Source: Xenorhabdus nematophila ATCC 19061 | Lineage (GTDB): Bacteria; Pseudomonadota; Gammaproteobacteria; Enterobacterales; Enterobacteriaceae | Reading direction: 5' to 3' | Assembly (NCBI RefSeq): GCF_000252955.1 | Contig: NC_014228.1 | Span: forward strand, 186,001 to 250,000 | DNA length: 64,000 nucleotides | Part shown: positions 31,587-39,228 of the stretch, one piece after another | Layout of the letters: every line of letters starts with the position of its first letter | How positions within the stretch are numbered: position 1 is the first letter of the stretch | Made by a program: the position numbers and the translations under genes | The notes under the pieces: model-generated | The model's input: the letters and a program-made list of their open reading frames with translations, nothing else | What the model was told of the DNA's origin: nothing | The model's database searches: none

Positions 31587-32709
31587 ATTTGATTGCATTA
31601 TTGTTGGTGCAGGTATTATTGGCGCAACGTGTTTCCATCAATTTACCGCAGCTGGCAAACGTTGCCTTCTTTTGGAACAAAGGCAATTAAATGCGGGTAT
31701 TACTGGCGCATCAGGTTGTATTGTACGCGTATCGCACCGCACGAATGAAGCTATCGACGCTGCTGCATTGGGTTTCCATTTCTATCAGAAATTATCGCAT
31801 GACTCTGCGGGATATGTTTCTTTTAGCCGTAAGGGTTATTTGCATTTTGCCGATGAAGAAACATTACTGCGAATACATGAGCGGCTGCTGCATAACGGTA
31901 TTCGGGTGGAAATACTGACTCAGGCATCATTACGTCATCAATATCCCCATTTCCCGGTCATCGCGACATCTGCAATCTATGAACCTGATTCTGGTTATAT
32001 GGATGCCAAACCCACATTGGAATTTCTGGTGCAATCAGCAGTAGTACGGGGTGGGAAATATCTTGATGCCGTTGAATTACAACAATTATTATGGGATCAG
32101 GAAACTCATCACGTTAATGGTGTGATGACATCAATGGGTGAGTTTTATGCGCCAAATATCGTGTTGGCAATGGGAAATGCGACGACTGCATTTTTGCAGC
32201 AGCATTTCAGTGATGACTGTGGAATGTGGAACCAATTAATTCAGGTAACCCGTTTCACGCACGATGTTCCTTTGTCCGGGTCCCCCTGTTTTATTGATGA
32301 TTTGAACGAGTTAAATGGTCGTTGGTGCCCTGTGACTGGCGGATTTTTTGCTGGTTATCCAACAGGCTTGTGTGTGCCTTCAAACGATTCCTATCGAGCC
32401 GTCGATAAGTCCCATGCTTTGTTTACTCAACAACGGGCACAACAGCGTTTTCCTTGGCTCAAGGGGGCCTCCATTAACGGCGCGCTATGTCACAGTGATT
32501 GTTACAGTCAACAATCAATTGGCGTTATAGGTGAGCAAGCCTCGTTACCCAAAGGCATATTCGTTGCCTCTGGATTCAGTGGTGGCGGCTTCAAGATGGC
32601 GCCATATGTAGCAGTCACACTTTTGCAGTCAATCACGGGTTTACAGGAAATCACCACTCAACCATCTTCTTCTGCAAGGGCGGTTATCACACAGGAATTA
32701 TCTTCATGA
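31570..32709 (+). CDS. FAD-dependent amino acid oxidase (DAO/glycine-oxidase-like)
   Basis: The 379-aa protein has the N-terminal dinucleotide-binding motif CIIVGAGIIGATCF, RVSHRTNEA after the FAD-binding ITGASG, and a C-terminal VASGFSGGGFKMAP, the DAO-family pattern. In known hydrazine cassettes the corresponding flavoenzyme (Tri27 in triacsin) oxidatively cleaves the lysine-linked hydrazine to release a hydrazino acid such as hydrazinoacetate. It overlaps genes on both sides (17 and 4 bp), with a GGGAGG ribosome binding site inside the upstream gene, so the trio is translationally coupled. Confidence 0.85.
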   Translation: MTRQFEFDCIIVGAGIIGATCFHQFTAAGKRCLLLEQRQLNAGITGASGCIVRVSHRTNEAIDAAALGFHFYQKLSHDSAGYVSFSRKGYLHFADEETLLRIHERLLHNGIRVEILTQASLRHQYPHFPVIATSAIYEPDSGYMDAKPTLEFLVQSAVVRGGKYLDAVELQQLLWDQETHHVNGVMTSMGEFYAPNIVLAMGNATTAFLQQHFSDDCGMWNQLIQVTRFTHDVPLSGSPCFIDDLNELNGRWCPVTGGFFAGYPTGLCVPSNDSYRAVDKSHALFTQQRAQQRFPWLKGASINGALCHSDCYSQQSIGVIGEQASLPKGIFVASGFSGGGFKMAPYVAVTLLQSITGLQEITTQPSSSARAVITQELSS

Positions 32710-34718
32710 AAAAAATAAATATCTTTTCTCCGTCTGTCTTATCTTACAACGTTGCCAGCCGCCCGGTTGAACTGGTGGGGACAAATGCCAGCCTAATGGG
32801 GTGTTCATTGGCACCGAGGCAGGAAAGTTCGGCACATAACCATTTCGAAAATGAAATATTTATTTTTACCGCAGGTAAAGGTGTGGTGAAGACAGGCCAT
32901 GAGTCGGTAAATGTGCAGGCAGGTGATGCAGTATTGTGTCAACGATTTGAAAATCACATCATAGTTAACACCAGTGAAGAAGACAGTTTACAGTTCCATT
33001 CTATTTATTGGGATGTCGGTGACATCAATGCATTTGTCACTGACACGTCTGCACCCTCCGGGCAAAGAAATACGCTGATTTTTTCTACACCGCCGACGCC
33101 AAATGGCGATTTGCACTTGGGCCATCTCTCAGGGCCTTATCTGGCCGGAGATGTTTTGAAGCGTGTGTTATTGCAGTCTGGCACATCTGTGCATCACGGC
33201 ACAGGTCGTGACGACAATCAAACTTATGTCGTCACCAGTGCAGCTAAGGAGCAGCGCCAGCCGACGGAAAGCGCAGATTTCTATGCTTCAGCCATTAATG
33301 AAACCTGGCAGGGATTCGGAATCGATTTCGATCTGTTTATTACGCCAGATAATCAGGGTGAATATGCTGATTTTGTCCATCATTATATTGAACTGCTTTA
33401 TAAGAAGGATTTTATTTACGAAAAAGAAACAACGGCTTATGTGGATCATCATGGCAATACCCTGCATGAAGCCTATATTCATGGGTTATGTCCATATTGT
33501 GAGGAAAGCAGTGATGGTAATGCCTGTGAAGCATGCGGCAGACCGAATGAGTGTACGGATCTGAAACAACCTCAAGTAAAAGCCGATGGCAACCAACCGC
33601 TATCCAGAAAAGAATTTCGCCTCTATTTCCGTTTATCTGCCTTTGCTCATCAACTGGCACAATATGTCCAGACTGCAAATATGCCAGCGCATGTCCATCA
33701 ATTGTGCCATGATATGTTATCGCAGCAGCTACCGGATATTTGCATCAGCCACGCCAGCCATTGGGGAATTAAACACCGTCTGCCTAATTATGAACAGCAA
33801 GTTGTGTATGTATGGTTTGAAATGGCAATGGGGTATCTGTGGGCGGCCAGCGAGTACCCGACATCAAGGGGAAATAATCGAATGGAAAAAGCCGCTGATG
33901 TGTATTCAGGCGATACCAATATCGTGCATTGCTACGGGTTTGATAATGCTTATTATCACACCCTGCTGTTTCCTGCCATCTATTTCGCATTGGGATTAAC
34001 TCCGCCACAAACACATATCGTCAATGAATTGCTCGATCTGGAAGGAAGTAAATTTTCTACCAGCCGGCGCCATCTGATTTGGGGGAAAGATTTCCTGAAA
34101 TTGGCTGGCGCAGATTATGCAAGAATGGCGTTGATATTGATGAGACCTGAAGGGATACGGGAAAACTTTTCTGTTGAAAGGGTAGCTGCAACCATGAATG
34201 CTTTGTTTCCGCAACGTTTATCTCACTGGTTATCCTCGTTGCAAGAGTGTGTGATGCGATATGGCGGCAAGATCCCGGAATCAGGTGCTTGGCTGGCGGA
34301 TCAAAAGAACCACTACTATGAGTTATTACACGTCATGACGAGCTATCAACATTTCAGCCAAACAGAAAACTTTTCACCGCGCCGAATGGCAGAACACGTT
34401 ACCAAATTGATTGATATGGCCTACCGCTTCAATGCTTCCCAGCGCCATTTATTTCCCCGAAATTCTAATGCCTTATCCAATTATGCCCGCACAGCGCTGG
34501 CTCTGGATGTTTTAGCGGCACGTATGCTGGTGTACGCATTAAAACCGTTGATGCCAGCTCTGAGTGCTGACATTGCAGCCTTATTGAGAATCAATGCAAC
34601 AGAAGAAACGTGGCAACAGGCAACGACATTTTTGGCGTCACAACACATGATCCAGCCACATAAGATTATGTTACCCGAGTTGTCTGCAACGGGGTTGGGG
34701 CAACTTATGCCACAGTAA
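32706..34718 (+). CDS. Cupin-methionyl-tRNA-synthetase-like hydrazine synthetase
   Basis: The 670-aa fusion has an N-terminal cupin (about residues 20-110) with metal ligands His44, His46, Glu50 and His84, then a class I synthetase core. The core has HLGH (137-140) for HIGH, a zinc knuckle Cys262/265/274/277, KFSTS (449-453) for KMSKS, and a helical C-terminal region. It lacks a recognisable tRNA-binding appendix. This architecture is that of Spb40 and Tri28, which activate an amino acid with ATP and couple it to N-hydroxylysine, forming the N-N bond. The amino acid used here is not deducible by eye; glycine is the precedent. ATGA overlap with the preceding gene. Confidence 0.9.
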   Translation: MKKINIFSPSVLSYNVASRPVELVGTNASLMGCSLAPRQESSAHNHFENEIFIFTAGKGVVKTGHESVNVQAGDAVLCQRFENHIIVNTSEEDSLQFHSIYWDVGDINAFVTDTSAPSGQRNTLIFSTPPTPNGDLHLGHLSGPYLAGDVLKRVLLQSGTSVHHGTGRDDNQTYVVTSAAKEQRQPTESADFYASAINETWQGFGIDFDLFITPDNQGEYADFVHHYIELLYKKDFIYEKETTAYVDHHGNTLHEAYIHGLCPYCEESSDGNACEACGRPNECTDLKQPQVKADGNQPLSRKEFRLYFRLSAFAHQLAQYVQTANMPAHVHQLCHDMLSQQLPDICISHASHWGIKHRLPNYEQQVVYVWFEMAMGYLWAASEYPTSRGNNRMEKAADVYSGDTNIVHCYGFDNAYYHTLLFPAIYFALGLTPPQTHIVNELLDLEGSKFSTSRRHLIWGKDFLKLAGADYARMALILMRPEGIRENFSVERVAATMNALFPQRLSHWLSSLQECVMRYGGKIPESGAWLADQKNHYYELLHVMTSYQHFSQTENFSPRRMAEHVTKLIDMAYRFNASQRHLFPRNSNALSNYARTALALDVLAARMLVYALKPLMPALSADIAALLRINATEETWQQATTFLASQHMIQPHKIMLPELSATGLGQLMPQ

Positions 34719-34747
34719 ATTGTGTCAGTAAGACAGAGAACAACATC

Positions 34748-35536
34748 ATGAGTACAGCAGGTTTGATTGGCATGGTTGGCCCATTGAGTGGACCTCGTTC
34801 AGCCTACGGTGAATTGTTACGGCAAAGTGCCAGGGGGTCATCATTATCCATGCTCTGGCGGGATGATGCTGCAAATCCTGAACAAGCTTGTATTGTTGCG
34901 CAGGCATTCATTGATAGCGGGGTACAGGCAGTCATCGGTCATTTCAACAGCGAATGTGCCCGAGTTGCGGGCAGGCTTTATCAGTCTGCCGGTATTCCTT
35001 TGTTATTGCCTGCCGCCACTGCGTCCGATCTATGTTCAACAGTCAGTGCCTATCGATTATGTGCTTCAGAACGGCAACAAATTACTGCCATTGTGAAATA
35101 CCTGCAACAGCATCAATGGGTATTGAATGAATTGTGGTCTGATGGCACGGTCTACGGTAACAGGTTGGTAGCTGCGTTGGCTGCGAGCGTTTCCCGACAC
35201 TCGCCAGACAAAATATCCGCAGTGGGTCTGATGGGAGCCCATCACGCGATAGCAAAAGAAATTCAACGTCGTAACCAATCAGGTACGTGTTATTTAGTAC
35301 CTGATGATTGCGTCATTGAGGAATTTGACCAGTTGCTGCAAGGAAGTGGCGTAACAACACTGTGCCCGCATGCCACACCGGATTTTGGTTCTTGTGTCCG
35401 TTTGGCACTGCAATTAATCAGTGAAGCGATAGATAAAGGGAAAAATATCGGCGAATTTCTGCACCAACATCACGATTTCGAACAAAGGCAGTACCGACAC
35501 GCGGGATTTAGCTTGATCTCCCGTCATTATGGCTAA
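34748..35536 (+). CDS. Signal-less type I periplasmic-binding-fold protein
   Basis: The 262-aa protein resembles branched-chain amino acid/amide-binding proteins (Peripla_BP_6): GMVGPLSGPRSAYGE, RDDAANPEQACIVAQAFIDSGV, AVIGHFNSECARVAGRLY, and LLLPAATASDL. It has no signal peptide or lipobox and is shorter than the usual 350-400 aa, and no permease or ATPase gene is near. It is therefore expected in the cytosol, perhaps as a ligand sensor like Pseudomonas AmiC or as a carrier or enzyme accessory (inference). Confidence 0.65.
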   Translation: MSTAGLIGMVGPLSGPRSAYGELLRQSARGSSLSMLWRDDAANPEQACIVAQAFIDSGVQAVIGHFNSECARVAGRLYQSAGIPLLLPAATASDLCSTVSAYRLCASERQQITAIVKYLQQHQWVLNELWSDGTVYGNRLVAALAASVSRHSPDKISAVGLMGAHHAIAKEIQRRNQSGTCYLVPDDCVIEEFDQLLQGSGVTTLCPHATPDFGSCVRLALQLISEAIDKGKNIGEFLHQHHDFEQRQYRHAGFSLISRHYG

Positions 35537-35562
35537 GGCAGTAACATATTTGGGAAAATATT

Positions 35563-37005
35563 ATGTCACAACTTTTAAATCATCCTATTTCAACCCATCC
35601 CTATTCACTGAATTATTTACCCAATATTGGTGGCGACAATATCGTACATGCCGACATTGATACTATGCTGGGCGTATTACGTCAGATGTTGACGACTGAG
35701 CGCCCCGCTGTGGCAGCACCAGACAATATACAGAAATTAACGCAGCAAATAGAGCATACGGTTGGTGAAACGATTACAGCTGACGGCATCGGCATCGACT
35801 CGGCTTTAAAGATTTTTGTCTCTTTGTTGGCCAAACAAGGCGTACCTTCGGATCACGCGAACTATCTTGCTTACATCGGTGCCTCTCCTACACCCAGCGC
35901 AGTTCTGATGGACAGTCTGCTATCCGCCACGGGAATGGTTGGTTCGGGGTGGATAGCTGGTGCAGGTTTAATCTGGGCAGAAAATCAGGTACTAAGATGG
36001 TTGGCTGATTTGGTTGGGTTGTCTGAGCAGGCAGGAGGGTGTTTCGTCACAGGTGGAACGGCAGGAAACCTGTCTGCTTTGGTGGCAGCTCGTCACCGAT
36101 TCCGGCAACGTTTCCCGCAATATAAACAGAGCTTGCTCTTAGTTGCCGAATCGGCTCATTCGTCAATTGCCAACTGTGCCGCTTTGTTAGATCTGACGAT
36201 GATCAATGTTGCCTGTAACGATGAAGGACGTGTGACAGCAGCAGCGTTGAGTGCACAATTGGCGTTATTAGCAGCGGAAGGGAAATTAGACAATATCGTT
36301 GCCATTGTGGCTACTGCCGGAGCGACTAATAGTGGTCAGATCGATGATCTGGAAGGCATTGGTGTCATTGCACAGCAACGGGGTATTTGGTTCCATGTGG
36401 ATGCAGCCTATGGCGGTGCTTTCCTTTGCGTGCCGGAGATGCAATATCGTTTCAACGGTATTGCGCTGGCTGACTCAGTGATTATTGATCCCCATAAGGG
36501 CTTGTTTGCCCCTTACGATTGTTGCGCTCTGTTATATGCACATCCGATGGGTGTCATGCCCGCTTTTGTTCAAAATGCCAGCTATCTGGATCAGGTTAAT
36601 ACATCTCATGAATGGAATCCGATGCATTACGCTTTTCATCTGACGAGACGTGCCAGAGGTGTGCCTCTATGGTTTTCATTGGCAATATATGGCCGTGATG
36701 CCTATACCCGCAGTCTGGCTCGTATCCTTGAGATAACGGACACTTTACGGCAACGCATTGCTCAACATCCTGAATTGCTCTTAATAGACGCTTCATCTCT
36801 GAGCATTATTTTATTTAAACGACGTAGTTGGCAACCGCAACACTATTCTTCATGGTCAGAATATTGTCTGGAAAAAGGTATCGCGTTTATTGTGCCTTCT
36901 CAATGGCAGGGGGAATCCGTTATTCGGCTATGTATCATGAGTACTCGGTTGGAAAACGCCCAGATAGATATCTTATTGGAAAGTTTGGCGACTTATCCGG
37001 GTTGA
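35563..37005 (+). CDS. PLP-dependent group II decarboxylase
   Basis: The 480-aa fold-type I PLP enzyme belongs to the aromatic/glutamate/diaminobutyrate decarboxylase family: TGGTAGNLSALVAAR (phosphate binding), AESAHSSI (His stacking on PLP), HVDAAYGGAF (Asp280) and IDPHKGLFAPYDC with Schiff-base Lys312. Substrate preference cannot be read from the sequence. In this context it may decarboxylate the amino acid or hydrazino-amino acid product of the preceding genes, or supply an amine precursor (inference). Last certain gene of the run. Confidence 0.85.
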   Translation: MSQLLNHPISTHPYSLNYLPNIGGDNIVHADIDTMLGVLRQMLTTERPAVAAPDNIQKLTQQIEHTVGETITADGIGIDSALKIFVSLLAKQGVPSDHANYLAYIGASPTPSAVLMDSLLSATGMVGSGWIAGAGLIWAENQVLRWLADLVGLSEQAGGCFVTGGTAGNLSALVAARHRFRQRFPQYKQSLLLVAESAHSSIANCAALLDLTMINVACNDEGRVTAAALSAQLALLAAEGKLDNIVAIVATAGATNSGQIDDLEGIGVIAQQRGIWFHVDAAYGGAFLCVPEMQYRFNGIALADSVIIDPHKGLFAPYDCCALLYAHPMGVMPAFVQNASYLDQVNTSHEWNPMHYAFHLTRRARGVPLWFSLAIYGRDAYTRSLARILEITDTLRQRIAQHPELLLIDASSLSIILFKRRSWQPQHYSSWSEYCLEKGIAFIVPSQWQGESVIRLCIMSTRLENAQIDILLESLATYPG

Positions 37006-37087
37006 AGATTTTTCTCACTCAATTCGTCACTAAAATAAAATTTGTTAAATTCAGGGTATTACATTTGTAATCTTGAGGTTTGATGGA

Positions 37088-37531
37088 ATGGAAAAAGTGT
37101 ACCGCTGGGAAAAAGAAGAATTTGTCATTACGACAGACAAAAACATGCTGGATATTTCCACTATTCATCAATTTTTGACTCAATCTCATTGGGCTAAGGG
37201 TATCAATCAAGAAGTCATTTGTCGTTCAATTGAACACAGCCTGACATTTGGCTTATTTCATCATACTCGCCAAGTGGGTTTTGCCCGTTTTATTACTGAT
37301 TTCACGACGTTTGGCTATTTTTGTGATATTTTTATTCTTGATAGTTATCAGGGTCTAGGACTTGGTCGCTGGTTAATGACATGTTGTATGCAGCACCCTC
37401 TGATGTCCCAATTACGCCGTATTATGTTGGTGACAACTTATGCTTCGTGGTTGTATGAGAAGGTAGGTTATTTGCCTATTAATAAAGAAAACTTTGTTTG
37501 GGAGATCGTAAATCCTAATATTTATCAATAA
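37088..37531 (+). CDS. GNAT-family N-acetyltransferase
   Basis: The 147-aa protein has the acetyl-CoA-binding signature LDSYQGLGLGRWLM (Q/R-x-x-G-x-G) and the C-terminal SWLYEKVGYLP typical of GNAT enzymes. ATG 37088 follows TTGAGG by 9 bp; an in-frame TTG at 37073 would add five residues. It is 82 bp after the decarboxylase on the same strand, so it could tailor or detoxify the cluster product (N-acylation of an amine or hydrazine), but it could also be an unrelated resident gene. Confidence 0.75.
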   Translation: MEKVYRWEKEEFVITTDKNMLDISTIHQFLTQSHWAKGINQEVICRSIEHSLTFGLFHHTRQVGFARFITDFTTFGYFCDIFILDSYQGLGLGRWLMTCCMQHPLMSQLRRIMLVTTYASWLYEKVGYLPINKENFVWEIVNPNIYQ

Positions 37532-37625
37532 ATAAATTCGGTCTTAATCAATCTTCATATTGGAGTAAAAGAGTGAATATTTACTTTTCCATTATATACA
37601 GGATGTTAAGCAATAACCATTTATT

Positions 37626-37889
37626 TTAGCAATTTCGGCGTAAACCCTCGCCCGATGAGGGCGGGGATATAAGCAAATGAACATGATCTTGTTCGCCGTC
37701 CATTTCAATAAGCTGACACTCCAATTTTACGCAAGCAGATTCAAACGCCTCTTTCAACTGCTCAATCATTACACCCGTAAAAATCTTTCTTCGATATTTC
37801 GTTGTGAACACCAGATGTACAACTAGTTTGCTCACACTATGCCTTTTTCTGAGGTAGTCTTGAAACAGTTCTTTATTGTGCGCGTTCAC
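37626..37889 (-). pseudogene. tnpA: IS200-type tnpA, truncated
   Basis: The 87 codons encode the N-terminal half of a Y1 (HUH) transposase: LVVHLVFTTKYRRKIF and the metal-binding EQDHVHLLIS. Full-length TnpA is about 140 aa and its catalytic Tyr lies in the missing C-terminal helix. After LLIS the frame runs straight into the left-end hairpin, indicating an internal deletion that joined tnpA codon ~73 to the element end. The element could now move only with TnpA supplied in trans. Confidence 0.8.
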
Positions 37890-37945
37890 TTTACAAACCC
37901 TGTTTAAGTCAATAATATAAAGCCATTATACAGGTGAGCACTGAA

Positions 37946-39088
37946 ATGTTAAGAGCAACAAAAGTACGCATTTATCCAACACAAGAACAAGCAGACTTTT
38001 TAATGGCTCAGTTTGGTGCTGTGCGTTTTGCGTATAACAAAGCTTTACATTTAAAGTCCCATATGTACCGCAAGCAGGGTGTCACACTGAACCCTAAGAA
38101 AGACATAAAACCACTACTTGCGGCGGCCAAGAAATCACGGAAATATCAATGGTTGAAGCAATACGATTCAATTGCTTTACAACAGTCCGTAATCAATCTT
38201 CACCAAGCTTTTGATCACTTTTTTAACCCAAAGTTGAAAGCCAAGTACCCACAATTCAAACGTAGACACGGCAAGCAATCGAGTTACCACTGTGTGGGCG
38301 TAAAGGTGTTTGATAGTGCAATCAAACTCCCGAAGATACAGCCTGTTAAGGCAAATATTCACCGTGAGATCAGTGGCGTAGTAAAAAGCATCACAGTCAG
38401 TTTGAGTAAAACAGGTAAATTTTACGCATCAATTCTTGTTGATGATGGAGTAGAAGCGCCTGATTTACCTCACACTGTAAGCAAGGTAACAGGTCTCGAT
38501 CTCGGTCTGTCCCACTTTGCCATTGAATCTAATGGCAGAAAGACAGCCAATCCAGGATTTGTAAAACGGGCTGAGAAAAACCTCAGACGTAAGCAGCGTC
38601 AGCTATCTAGAAAAGCAAAAGGCAGTGCTAATCGGGCGAAAGCCAGATTGCTGGTCGCCAAATGCCATGAAAAAGTAGCGAACGCTCGCGCTGATTTTCA
38701 GCACAAACTCTCTCGAACTCTCGTTGACGAAAACCAAGCGGTGATAGTCGAGACACTGAAATCAGCCAATATGATGAAAAACCGCAAACTGGCTAAACAC
38801 ATAGCAGATGCCTCATGGCATGGCTTTGTTGTAAAGCTGGAGTACAAAGCCAAAGAGCAAGGTAAGCACCTGGTAAAACTCGATCAGTGGTACGCCAGCT
38901 CTAAAACTTGTCATTGTTGCGGTCATAAAACGGAAGATATGCCTTTGTCGGTTCGTCAGTGGGATTGTCCATCTTGTGGCACTACGGATATAGACCGCGA
39001 CTTAAACGCGGCTCTCAATATCCGTGATAAAGGTATTCTGGAATTAAAGGCGGCTGGACGGTCGTCTCTGCTTATGGAAGCTGCGTAA
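37946..39088 (+). CDS. tnpB: RNA-guided nuclease TnpB of an IS605-type element
   Basis: The 380-aa protein appears intact: N-terminal helix-turn-helix (MLRATKVRIYPTQEQADFLM), RuvC-like nuclease with the first Asp in GLDLGLSHFA, the Glu in VIVETLKSANMM and the last Asp in TTDIDRDLNAALN, and a zinc ribbon (CHCCGHK, CPSCG). TnpB proteins cut DNA guided by an omega-RNA from the element's right end and help retain the transposon. ATG 37946 has AGGTGAG upstream and is preferred to the in-frame GTG at 37934. Confidence 0.9.
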   Translation: MLRATKVRIYPTQEQADFLMAQFGAVRFAYNKALHLKSHMYRKQGVTLNPKKDIKPLLAAAKKSRKYQWLKQYDSIALQQSVINLHQAFDHFFNPKLKAKYPQFKRRHGKQSSYHCVGVKVFDSAIKLPKIQPVKANIHREISGVVKSITVSLSKTGKFYASILVDDGVEAPDLPHTVSKVTGLDLGLSHFAIESNGRKTANPGFVKRAEKNLRRKQRQLSRKAKGSANRAKARLLVAKCHEKVANARADFQHKLSRTLVDENQAVIVETLKSANMMKNRKLAKHIADASWHGFVVKLEYKAKEQGKHLVKLDQWYASSKTCHCCGHKTEDMPLSVRQWDCPSCGTTDIDRDLNAALNIRDKGILELKAAGRSSLLMEAA

Positions 39089-39150
39089 GTCTCGATACTA
39101 TCGAGCAATGGCTAACGAAATAAGAAGCATCGCCCGATAGGGCGGTGAGA
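39020..39150 (+). ncRNA. Candidate omega-RNA region of the TnpB element
   Basis: In IS605 elements the guide RNA derives from the 3' end of tnpB and the right end. Here the tnpB tail is followed by ACTATCGAG-type short dyads and the hairpin at 39131-39144. Position is by family analogy only; boundaries and guide are not determined. Confidence 0.25.
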
Positions 39151-39228
39151 AGTCACCTGTAACTATAAACGATCCATCGCCTGCAAGGATCGCCCATCGG
39201 GTGGCGGAACAAATCTATGGTCTTCTAT

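Larger units (their letters stand above)
37640..39210 (+). mobile_element. IS200/IS605-family element with divergent tnpA remnant and tnpB
   Basis: The left part contains a hairpin CGCCCGATGAGGGCG (around 37649-37663); a near-identical hairpin CGCCCGATAGGGCG follows tnpB at 39131-39144, and a third related one (CGCCCATCGGGTGGCG) is at 39191-39206. Subterminal hairpins at both ends are what IS605 elements use instead of inverted repeats. tnpA (minus) and tnpB (plus) are divergent. Exact ends are uncertain. Confidence 0.7.

Noticed and set aside
30261-34718. Siderophore (hydroxamate) cluster, suggested by the lysine/ornithine N-monooxygenase
   Set aside because: No acyltransferase/synthetase of the IucA/C type, no NRPS and no TonB receptor or Fur box nearby; the adjacent cupin-MetRS fusion points to N-N bond formation instead.
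32706-34718. A second housekeeping or resistance methionyl-tRNA synthetase
   Set aside because: The N-terminal cupin, the altered HLGH/KFSTS motifs, the lack of an obvious tRNA-binding tail and the biosynthetic context fit a hydrazine synthetase better.
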